NCBI GenBank assembly: GCA_963662175.1
Contig: OY759222.1
Coordinates: 2,028,713 to 2,092,712 of the forward strand
DNA: 64,000 nucleotides
DNA from: Aradus depressus
Lineage: Eukaryota > Arthropoda > Insecta > Hemiptera > Aradidae
Direction: 5' to 3'
In this document: positions 20,701 through 32,700 of the stretch, piece after piece
Layout: the number at the start of each line of letters is the position of its first letter
How positions within the stretch are numbered: position 1 is the stretch's first letter
Position numbers and translations under genes: made by a program
The notes under the pieces: generated by a model
Database searches by the model: none
Seen by the model: only the letters and a program-made list of their open reading frames with translations
Told to the model about the DNA's origin: nothing

Positions 20701-23700
20701 AAAAAAGACATCTTCCCACTGTTTTATTTAGACCAGAACCGGTTTTCGACGCAACAGCATCATCATCAGTGGTTTATCTATGATAGAATAATAAAATATA
20801 CAAATAATGAAAAGTGTAAATAATTTAGATGAATCACTGGCGATGACGTGGTTGCGTTGAAAACCGGTTCTGGTCTAAAATAAAACAGTGGGAGGACGTC
20901 TTTTATTTCTATGGGAAAATGAAGTTTGTTTCATTTATATATTTTTTGTAGTGCAGCTAAGTCACCTCTGGTCTTTTAGATTTATTTATTATTATTTTTT
21001 TTTTTTTTGTATAATTAAGATGAACATACTTTCTTGCTAACCTCTTATTCGGATCGGAACTTGGAATGGAAGAAGATGCTTGAAAGTACCAATAAATCGA
21101 TAAACAACATGTGGAAGACAACACTGGATCAGTCCTCCTATCATGGATACCAACACGTCTTGGAAGGTGTTCTTTTCTTCACCTCCTTCTCTCTCTAGGA
21201 ATGTTTCAGGCCCAATTTCAGAAGGAAAATAGCGATAATTAAGTGTTGTAATTAGAAGGATGATAAAGTGGCTCGTCCTCTTGTTCCATGTTTGTCTGTG
21301 GACACCTCTCAACTCTCATGTTCTGTTTTGACTCTTTTCCAGAACTAACGTCCTCGGAAGATACTTCAACAAAGACTTCACTCTCACACTTCCTGAAAAA
21401 AAGAAACTCACTGATATCAAGTGGTTTGCCATTTATGATCTCTCAAGTCAGGTTCGTATAGTTTTATTTTTTTCACACCATTGAGTCCTGGAAACCCGTA
21501 ACGTTTTCTCCATTCAAAGACAAACTGAAAAATGTTGTTTTCCAACCACTCTATGGTACTTTTTCAAATTTGTTTTGGAAAAATTGAGGAAATATTTACT
21601 TCTAACTATATTTTATATTAATGGCTACAAAGTGATATCATTTACGCGCAAAAATGACCATTTAAGGATTTTCGTCTCAGCACGGTGTCACCGCGGCCAG
21701 AGTAGGCCTATTGTGTGTCCTGTATGTGTTGGCTGCAGGTTCCCTCCATTACCTGTTTTGGTTCTATTATAGCAGACCCGAACCAGTAAAATCTCTTACT
21801 TTCTAGTGCCTTACACCGGAGTCTCATTTTCCTCGCCACATTTCCTGCACAGAGGACTTCTAGCGATGCCCATATTGTGCAGGTGTTTGCTCATATGACA
21901 GTGTTCTGTGATCAGCCCTATCATAGTTCTAAAATCCAAAAATTTGACTCAAAAACGGCAAATTTTCAGAAGAGTCACTTTAAAATTTCAATTTTTCATA
22001 TTGTTATGAAGTGAATAATTCATGTTTGTCAGTGTAATAACATAGTACAAAAGGTCCAAACAACAACTGACTTTATTTTCCAAATATTTGTCGAACACAT
22101 GTTAACACAAGTATATTGTATTTTATATAATATAGAAAAACATATTATTTTAATATTAACTAATTTACAACATCTTCCCCCTCGGTCATCTGAGCCTGGA
22201 GGCTGGTGCCGTGATCCAGCCGAAGCTGGTCCGCATGTTTTCGAAGCCGGGCCTCCTGCACCTCCACCAGGTAGGACGACACGCCAGTCTTCTTCAATAC
22301 CTTCCCCCGTCTGTACCCTTTTCCTGACGGATTCAAGACCCACACTCTGTCTCCCTCTTCAAACGTTCGAACCTTAGCTTTTCGGTCATGGTAGAGTTTC
22401 TGCTTCACCAGAGCCTCCTCTACATTCGTTGACACATCCGGTTTCAACAGATCCAGCTCTGTCCTTAAGCGTCTTCCGAGTAGTAACTCAGATGGCGTTC
22501 TGCCGGTTGTCTTCTGAGGCGAGTTGCGGTACGAAAACAAGAAATCTAGCAACCCCTGATGTAAATCCATCCCGGCTTTGCGAGATGCCGTAAAGCGCTC
22601 TTTAAAAGTCCTGACCGCCCGTTCACAAAGACCATTAGTTTTAGGATGGTAAGGCGTCGATCTCACATGCGTAACTCCTCGTTCCTTGCAAAACCTCCGG
22701 AATTCATGTGAACTGAACTGGGGACCATTGTCAGATACGATGATTTTCGGAAGGCCAAAACGAGCGAATATTTCTGACAATACGCCTATTGTTTTTGATG
22801 TTGTCGTAGATCCCATGGGCACTATCTCCATCCATTTGGACATAGCATCAATTACTACGAACCAATACTTTCCTTGAAACGGTCCCGCAAAATCAACATG
22901 AATCCTACTCCATGGTTCCGCAGGGACTGACCAAGAGTAGAGGGGTACCTCAGGTTCTTTCGTTCGTCCTTCTTGGCAGGCACGACACGATTTTACAAAC
23001 TTATCAATATCCACGTCGATGCGAGGCCACCATACATGCCATCTTGCCATTGCCCGCATAGCTGAGATGCCAGGGTGCCCACTGTGAAGCATGTTAAGTA
23101 AGGTTTCCTTGTAGTAGGATGGTACAATAATCCTGCCCATCCAAAGCAAAATATTTTCTTCAAACGAAATTTCTGTACGTTTTTCATAAAATGTAAACAA
23201 TTGGGATGGTACATTGGCCTTACGTTCAGGCCATCCCCTCGTTACATAGTCCATAACCCGCATGAGCACAGGGTCCTTTCTTGATTGCAGACTTAAGCTT
23301 TTCTTCGAAATGGGCAGTTCATCGACTTTCAACTGCAACAGATGACCCCGCTTAGCCGATCCGATGTTTTCTTCACTTGAACATTCACTTGTTGCTAAAG
23401 GAAGTCTAGATAATGCATCTGCCGGCGCATTCTTCGATCCACTGTTATAGATTATCTCGTAGTCATATGCACCCAGTATTAGAGCCCATCGAGTAAGACG
23501 GTTCGCTGCTAGCTTAGGCACTCTTGATGCTCCCCAAATAGTCGAATTAGGGGTTTGTGATCTGTTCTGAGATGAAAATGTCGACCAAAGAGATATTGGT
23601 GAAAATTTTTAACGGCAAAAATAATACTCAGGGCTTCCTTATCTAAAGCGCTGTATCTTTTTTCGGCGGCCTTTAACGATCTAGAGGCGAAAGCAATTGG

Positions 23701-26700
23701 TCTTTCACTGTTATCTAGGTACCTGTGAAACAATACGGCCCCCAAACCCGTGTCACTTGCATCTGTACATACTATAAGTGGCAGATTTTCGTCATAATGG
23801 GCTAGGGTCGGAGAGCTCGTGAGGGCTTGCTTAATCTCCTCTACAATTTTCTCGTCCTCCTGTGACCATTTCCATCTGATCCCCTTCTTGAGCAGGCGAT
23901 GAAGTGGTGCACATTTGCCTTGAAGACTCGGCACAAACCTGCTATAATAGTTGATAGAGCCCAGGAGGGAGCGGAGTTCCTTAACATTGGAAGGCGACGG
24001 CATCCTTCGTATAGCCTCAATGTTGTCCTTGGTCTGATGAATGCCATGTTCATCGATCACATGCCCCAAATACCTAACCGAGTCCTGAAACCATTTACAT
24101 TTGCTGGTTTGCGTCCTGATTCCCGCTTTACTTAACCTCGTCAGTACTTCCCTCACTCTACTAAGGTGAACATCGTGATTATCCCCAGTGATGATTATAT
24201 CATCAAGGTAGCATGCTGCTCCTTCTACTCCTGCCAAGATACCGTCCATCGTGCGCTGGAATAAAGCTGGAGCAAATTTTATTCCGAATGGCAAACGTCT
24301 ATATCTAAAATAGCCTTTGTGAGGGGCTATTACGAGAAATTTTTGTGATTTTTCGTCCACCTCCATTTGCAAGTAGGCATCTCGAAGGTCGATCACGGTA
24401 AACTGTTTACCCCCTCTCAATTTAGCTATGAGGTGTTCAAACAGTGGTAATGGATACGGGTCATCGTAGATATACTTATTTATACTAACCTTAAAATCTG
24501 CACATATCCGCACCGCTCCGCTGGGCTTAATCGTCACTACGATTGGTGAAGCCCATTCGATAGGTGTTGCGCTCGGATCGACCGGTTCAATAACCCCTTC
24601 ATTTACCAGTCTGCTAAGCTCAGCCTCCACAGCAGATTTCAGGGCGAACGGAACAGGTCTCGCCCGGTATACTACAGGTTTACTGTTGTCACGCATCTGA
24701 ATAACAGCTTTCTGTCCTGCTATTGTACCTAAAGATGATGTGAAAAGATTCGAAAATTCTTTTATAAGTCCTGTAATGACGTTGTCCTCTGGTTTGTCCG
24801 AAGCTTTGTTTTGTACCGTACAAACCTGCGCCCCAGGCGGCAACTTGAGGCCGAACGCCAAGACCCAATCAAGGCCGAATAATGGAATATCATTTTTTTC
24901 AATTACGACAATGTTCAGCTTCTTACTTTTACCAAAAGCACTAACCTTAACCTTCGATTCTCCGAGAGTTTTCACAGACAGGCCCGTGTAGGCCAGCAGG
25001 TTGGGGCTGCTTGACAGTTTGGGAGATCCTATGTCCCTCCAGACTTTTGTCCCTATTATGGACCTTGACGCACCCGGATCATATTGCATTCTCATGGGAA
25101 CCCCGGCTACTCGAACATTGAGCATCACCTTGGAGTATCCCGGACTTGTAGACATTACGTTGTCCACGTTGGAATACTCAGAAACGGAAGTGTTGTCACC
25201 GTCCGACTGACTGTGACGGCCTGAATTGACATTATGAACGTTTGAGTTCTCAACAATGATGGCATTGCCTACGGCCCGACAAACTTTCGAAAAATGATTT
25301 AGCTTGTCGCATGCATAGCGTTTTTGATTATGCGCTGGACAACTAATTCCTCTTTTGTGCAACTTCCCCCCACATTTCAAACAGTGGGTACCTCTGACGA
25401 GCTTTAATACCCTTCTCTTCTTCTTTGGGCGCTCAATCGGCCCCGACTTCTCCACCCGGCACACTTCGCTGTTCGAATGCCGGTGGATAAACGAACTTAG
25501 TTGTCTCTGTTGGATTTGGACGCTCTCCAAGAGCAATGCAGATGATTCTACTTGGGAGAATGTCGCGTCACCTGATCCGTGAAGTCTCAACAGTTCGCGC
25601 TGCCATATCTCGTCATTCGCCCCGACCAATAGTTGGTCGCGCAGGCGCTCCTCCAATGACGCTCCGAAATGGCATTCCCCAGCGATTGCCCTAAGGCAAC
25701 TTATATATTCTCGTAGCGGTTCCCCCTCATTCCGGAACCGTTGGGTGAATCGTACCCTTGCAGTCAACGGTGCGGTGGCCCTGCAATAGTAGCGATCTAA
25801 CACCTCTACGAGTGCCCCAAAGTTCTGATTGGTTACCTGGTTTGGATGGAAGTGGTCTACCAACATCTTGAACGGCCCAGGTCCCATCCTGGACAGCAGC
25901 AGGTCCCTCTGTAGCCCCGGGTCCGTCACTCTACTGGTCCTCACGGCTATCTGAAACCTCTGCCTGTAGTACGTCCACTCTTCACCGGCATTCCCATCAA
26001 ACTGTGGCACTCTGAACGGTTGCTGCCCAAACTCCGCATAGGTGGCTTCCGAAAAACCATTATTGGTTTTTTTCGTTTTTGGCATTATTATTTTTTAATT
26101 TTTTTTTAACCTCGATCGCCAATGTACATGTTACATAGTACAAAAGGTCCAAACAACAACTAACTTTATTTTCCAAATATTTGTCGAACACATGTTAACA
26201 CAAGTATATTGTATTTTATATAATATAGAAAAACATATTATTTTAATATTAACTAATTTACAACAGTCAGTAGGTCATTTCATATATTCATCCTTGATTT
26301 AGAATGCCCCTGGACAAGTTTCATTTTGTAACTTCAATATTCGAACTTTGTTCGTTGATAATCTAAAAGATTTTTTTTAGGTCGGTTATCATTTGTAGAG
26401 AAAGAGAGTTCAGTTAAAATTTCACCAATGATAATTCATAGTGTTTTAGGCTTTAGAAATTCTATATACATTGGATATGAGAGATTGAGAGAGTCAGTCA
26501 GCTGTTCTATCCGTATAGTGAGCAGTGTTTATTTGGTCCAGTTTTCATTTGAGGTTGATCTGTAAAAACGTGGTTGTATAAGAAAATAGAAGAACATGCA
26601 AATTGTAGCAGCCTTATTTCAAAACTATATACTATTGCTAAAGTACTTCCAGTTACATCATAGATAGATATTGGGAGGGCTGGTGTGTGTACACCTAGGG

Positions 26701-29700
26701 ACCTAAGCATCCAATGCTATTATCCCCTTCCCTACTGTGACAGACCTAAATTCTGCCTACCCAGGATTAGTTACCTAAAGTAAGGGGTTTTTAACGAGTA
26801 ACTGACCGCACCATCGCTTAACGTCTCATACGAAGGACGGCGTGCTCAAAGTTTTTACCTCAGATGAAAACCTAAGGGCCTCGGCTGGGTTTTAAACCCC
26901 TTAGGCTAGCGCCTTCTTACTGTCAGTTATGCTTGAGTGAGTGTTATCCATAAAAATGTACCACTTTCTTCATTTATTCAAATAAAAACCTCAAAATGGT
27001 AATTGTTTTTTGAGTTGTACAAGTTTTTTTAACAATATATTCTTTGTTTTGCAGAATCCGTTCGGGGATGTCTACATGGAAGAAGAGTTTGAGCCTCCAG
27101 CCACGGTGATAATGGCTCAGTTGAGCAGGAGGTCCCATGGGGTGTCTTCGGCACCTCTCCAGATCCTGGACGCTAAGACACTCCTCATACCTAACTTTAC
27201 ATATAACGGAGCTGGCAAAGGTAACCTAGTTGTTATTGGTATTTCTGTTACTGCTAATGTTGACAAGGTAGCTATTATCGATAATAGCTGAGACTGGTTA
27301 ATATCGACAATATGATGATCTCAGCCTTGATTTATGTAGCGTCCTCTTAGTTAATATCGACAGTAGTTACTGACTATGTTAACACTAGAAAAGTTGGGAA
27401 ACACGGACATGTTGTGGAAACTTATAATTTTATAATATACATAAAATTAAAGTTTTGTGCTGTGGTCAAAATAGTTTTTTGTTCAATCGAAAGTCCATTT
27501 CATGTTACACAAAAAGGTCTTTCTTAGAGACCATCAGTTCAAATTTCTATATGTTTGTTTGAGCTTCACTGGAAAACCATCTGATGTTATCTGTCATGAA
27601 ATTTTTAGGGCCTTTCAAGTATCATCATCTAAAAATACCGACTTTGTGGCATAGCATGATTTTGAACGGGAGGGGGTGGGGGGGGGGGGGGGGGTTGTGA
27701 AGGGCCCGAAACCCAAAATTACTGCTAGCTTTTTTACGGTTGGTCGTTTATCCATGAAACTTTTGGGTATTTCAGTATTTCAAAGACGGCCCAACTAAAA
27801 TTTAGGCTATGGGCCTTTTTTTTCATTGTTTTTTCTTTGTGCAATATTCTAAGGATTTGAAGCTATTTAAATTTAATTATTTGTTTTCCATTTTCTCTGT
27901 TTTTCGTTTTTTTCTCAGCTATACAGATTTAATTTTACGAGGGATGTAGTTTAGGAAAATTTGTTTAGGTCAAAATTACTTTCCTCATTATTATTTGCCT
28001 AGAAGAATGTAAATGTTTGACATATATGTTAATAGGTATTTTTGCTGGAGATTCTAGCTTCGCTCATACTTGTAATATTGCTTGGCATCCTAATGTTGAA
28101 ATGTACCTAATATTGTTCGGCATCCTAATAGTGAAATGTACCTAATATTGTTTGGCATCCTAATAGTGAAATGTACCTAATATTGTTTGGCATCCTAATA
28201 GTGAAATGTGATCAAAATTGTTTTAATTTTTGTTTTTTTGTTTTAGATACTTACTTTTGGGTCGGAATCGGTCCGCAGCCATCTACCAAAGGCCATAAAG
28301 TTCCTGATGAATATGGATAGTAAGTATACATTTTTACAAAGAGCTACCTTCATGATTTTCCGATCTTTTGAGTGTGAATTCGAAATCGCGTTGAAATTCC
28401 GAGCCTCCTATAAGCGCCATCTGTGTAAATTCATTTCAAAGTAAATGAAAATAGTGACGCATGCTACTCATTGAACTTTTCATTTTGAAATCCCACCTGC
28501 CTAGGAAGAAGAAAAAAATGTTTTTACTCTATTGCGACCCCCTCAAAAAAATGTTTTTGCAAAATTTTGTTATCTTATGTTGGGGTCATAATTTTACACA
28601 TTCGGTCAAAATTTCAAAATAATTTGGTTAGCACTTATAGCTTAGATAGTATTTTGTTGTGACAGACATACCGTCAGACAAGTAGAGGGGAATTTATGTA
28701 ATCGGTCAGAAATTCGATGCAGGGGTTTCAACAGAATTTTATGTTTTCCGACCTCTTGTTTCCAAAAATGAAAAACATTTTTTTTGTCTGCGTGTGTGAG
28801 TCTGGGAACTCCTGATAGAATGAATGTATCGTTACGAAATTTTATATTGGGTTACAGTCAAACCGGCGAAAGGGGAGGAGGATTAGGGGGAGGCTTAACA
28901 CAAAAACGCTAATAACCGCTGTTGTAATGAACGTATTGACACGAAATTTTATATATCCATCAACAAAGCCCTATTAGGACGACACATATTACTTTTCAGC
29001 GGAATCAACTGAAGAGAAGGGGGCGCTCGAGTAGTGAGCCTGAGCCTGACTCCATTGTGCGAGTCCTAAATCTTGTCAAACCAGGTTAACCGAAACGACC
29101 TAGTTCTTGTATACATTTCTTGTGGAATAGACAATATTTCAGAAAACCAAGTTTGTTGTTTTATTTAAGTTAAGGCATCTTATTTCTTTCATAATAATTT
29201 CTAGGAAATCATGTGTTTTGTCAGATCCGTCTTCGGTTCATTTCTTCCGCAATTCCTCTGAGAGGTGCCTTCTTTCTGTTCAATATTTGGAGAGGATTAT
29301 GTCCCTCTTCTTCAGGTCTTAGTGAAGCTCGTTCTCTGGTGACCTGAAAAAGGGACTTGCTAGCCTCTCGAACTATTGTCAGAATAAAATGAAGCAAGAA
29401 GCACCTAGGAGAGGCATTAAAAAACATACTCCCACTTAACTGGCCATTTTGCTTTATCGGCGGTACCTCAATCCCGACAACACCGGTTAAGTGGTACCAT
29501 ATAGAGTACTATTTAATTTGAGATATTATAATTCAGTTTCTGTTTGATAGTCTGGAGCCGCTGCGACTTTACTCGAAAGAGACGATCCAGATCGAACTTC
29601 CTGGCGACCTCACCATCTTCGATATCGACTGGCTGGCTGTCTATGATGTCCAAGCCAAGGAGAACTTTGGCTCTGTTCTCATTCCCGACAGTCCCAATGT

Positions 29701-32700
29701 TCCTCCATCACTCGTAAAAATCATTGTAAGTTCGTTTTTAGATTTTTTTTTTTTTCATTTAGTATATAAATAAAACAAACTTATTTTTGAAATATTGTCT
29801 ATTCCACTAAAATATATATAACTACCGGTTTCGGCTTCACACCATCGTCAGGTCTAGTTATGAACTGTTCATAACTAGACCTGACGATGGTATAAGGCCG
29901 AAACCGCGTTCCTCAACTTAGAAGTCATTTAGTATATGTTACTCGTATGTTATAAATGAACATTTGAACTAATTTGGTTTATTATCCTGATACTAAATAT
30001 TTCAAAACTGTGTCAAACTCGCCTCATGGATTAACTCGTCACTACGATACAATTATACATCCACTAAAGTGGTCAACATGCTTCTTTCTTGACATTTTTA
30101 ATGTTTTTTTTTTTTTTTTTTTTTTTCTATGAATCGAAATGTTTCTTCAGGCAAGTTTGTTGATCTTATCTAATGTTTTTCTAAATGTTTCCTTAGAAAC
30201 TTGAACATTTGATTTTCCTATCTGAACATATACACATTTTTTTTTATCTTTTTATTTAATTGGACTTACAAAAGGAAAAATATTTTTTTTTAAATATCTT
30301 CAACAGTTGGGAAGCTGTGACTGTTGAATTCAGTTTTAGCCAATAATATTTGGCAACAGCTGAAAATTTAACAAGTGGTTTTAAATATTTTCTCTTACGT
30401 AACATATATGAGTTATAAGACTTTAAAATTGAAATTGGGAGCCATACGGCCGTGCGGGCTAGAGCGTAGGGCTTTGGTCGCATGGTCTCACTATGGTTTG
30501 TGGGTTCGAATCCCGTCCGGGAGTGTGTTTTATTTAGTAGATAAAACTCCCACTTTCGATTGAATATCGTAACTTGGATTGATTTTTCAGCCGTTTCCGA
30601 GTTATTTACGTGAGTAGCTAAAAAAAGAAATAAGTGATATTTTCCTGTTTCGACTAAAGCTCACTTCAAACAGCCATATCTTCCGAACTAGTGGAGATAT
30701 TTAAAAAAAAAAAAAATTTGACATTTGATTCAAAATTGAAGATATGTTGATATAATAATAACTTACTTATAATAATAACTTACTTACCAAATATGTGCAG
30801 AAAAACCATTGCGATTTAAAAATAAAGCTTCCATATTTTCAAGAGTAAACATGTTTTGGGGTGACCCACTTTAGTTAAACACCCAGTCAGTTTTAGGAGG
30901 CTATTCCATGGGAAAAAAAAGGACAAATCTGCTCTTACAATTTTGGTCTAATGTAGGACTCATTGAGGTACAATTTTGTACAAAATATTTCGCACAGAAA
31001 GATTCAAAACTCTTCAAGTTATGTACTTTTCAATTTTTATTAAAATATACATATCTCCTCCACTGTCGGTCGCGGCTTTGCAATCCAAAGGTCCTTGAGT
31101 TTATGTACAGTTGTAGTATTCTATTAACATTTTTTTAAACATTTTTGCCGTACTTATTTTTCGCTAGGTCCATCACCCTCGTGTGTAAAGTTTCAGCAAT
31201 ATAAATTCAATAGTTTCCCAGGTATCGACATCCCAGAAGACACTTCCACTCTGATTGATACAGTTTGAAGGCCCATTGTAAAATATTCAATAAAAATTAT
31301 TTATGATTAATATTTGTTTGTGTCCACAGCCTCATAAGAAAGCTCTTCCAAACTGCATCCAGCTGCATAAAGACCTGCAGGCGAGCTGGGCCATATTCGG
31401 ACCTCAGATCACCATACAGCTAGCTGGACGAGTGGGTCAGTTCTCCATTTGCATAGAAAACTTATATATATATTTTTTAATTACCCCGGCTATTGCGGAA
31501 GTTATCAGTCAGAAACTTGATGTTTTCACCGGAATTTCATGCTGTTCGACCTCTGTAATCCAAAATTTAGACGTCTGGCTTTATACACTCGACAGTTATT
31601 ATTTCTGTACCCAGAACCCCGTAAAGACGGAACATATTGAGATCATAGGAGGTGGAGACCAACTCAAAAACCTTAATAACTGCCAGTTTAGTGAATATAT
31701 CCTGACGACATTTCATATAAAGTCCCTGAGTAAGGCATCTATCGATTTTCTGCCAAATTGGCCAACAGGAAAATAAATTGGAGGGAGAGTGAAAACTAGA
31801 AATAATTCGAGGTGGGGAAGTATATTTCCACTGAATGTTTTCGTGTTTGTTTTGCAAATGCAGATAAACAACAGATAGAACTGTGGACCTAGAGACTACA
31901 AATGAATGAAAAATACGTAAAATGGCTGAAAAGCAATAGGTGTTTTATTCTTGGACTTCTCACAGTACATATTAAATTCCATATCCACGGGCTGATATAA
32001 GGGTTTTGCCTTTATCTCCTCCCTACAGCTAACATCCTTCCCATCGGTCGATTTGGCTGAAAATCAATAGGTTTTGTCCTTATGTACATCTGGATCCACA
32101 CATAAGATAGTGTGCCTGTCGATACATTTTTTCAACCCGGAGTTGAGGTGAATATTAATTGAACCTTCAATATTTTCATATTATTTTTACAAAAGCACTA
32201 CAAACACTGCGTGGATCTGTATGCCTCCAATTAGTTTGATAATTGTGGCTGCCTTCGAAGGGACGGACCTAATGCCTAAATTCTCCATTTTGGGTTTTGG
32301 TCGCAACCCACATTATCAATCAACAATAGCTATGCTTTTGACTCAATCCAAGACTTCAAAAACTCTCATTTTTATTCAAAAAACAGTTTACTTGATAGTT
32401 TAAAACAACGGGAAATAAATAAAGCCACTAAAAATAACATTTGTCAACATTTATTTAACTACTTCCCTTTGATAACAGCTTAGAACTAGTTCTGATTCTA
32501 AGTTTGTATTTACAGTGCCGTTCATTTACATTCCATAAATCATACAAAAAGTCAATATATATCATCATTATTTATTTGGTACATTTTTTTTTTTTTTGTT
32601 ACAATTTCAATTTATATATATTTCATTTCTTCAGTTATTTTAAAAATAGGGCAATCCATCGATTTTAATTTTATTAATATTCTCATAGCAGAAGGTTTTT

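Larger units (their letters stand above)
22033..26265 (-). mobile_element. Ty3/gypsy LTR retrotransposon, near-intact, in Knickkopf intron
   Basis: Complete element: 5' LTR 26129-26265 (137 bp) and 3' LTR 22033-22172 (140 bp), nearly identical, each TGT...ACA. It is flanked by GTCAG at 22028-22032 and 26266-26270, an exact 5-bp target duplication. A polypurine tract (GAGGGGGAAGA) abuts the 3' LTR, and a TGGCGA-type primer-binding site lies just inside the 5' LTR. The gag-pol frame is open except for one single-base frameshift. Near-identical LTRs imply a recent insertion, antisense to the host gene, in the intron between 21451 and 27055. Confidence 0.95.

Noticed and set aside
23509..23521. 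Programmed ribosomal frameshift in the gypsy element
   Set aside because: The shift falls inside RNase H, far from any gag-pol or pol boundary, and no slippery heptamer is seen; a missing base is simpler.
31303..31776. 157-aa ORF as a longer Knickkopf exon
   Set aside because: It reads through the donor at 31436 into a modular repeat; the next exon's phase requires the donor.
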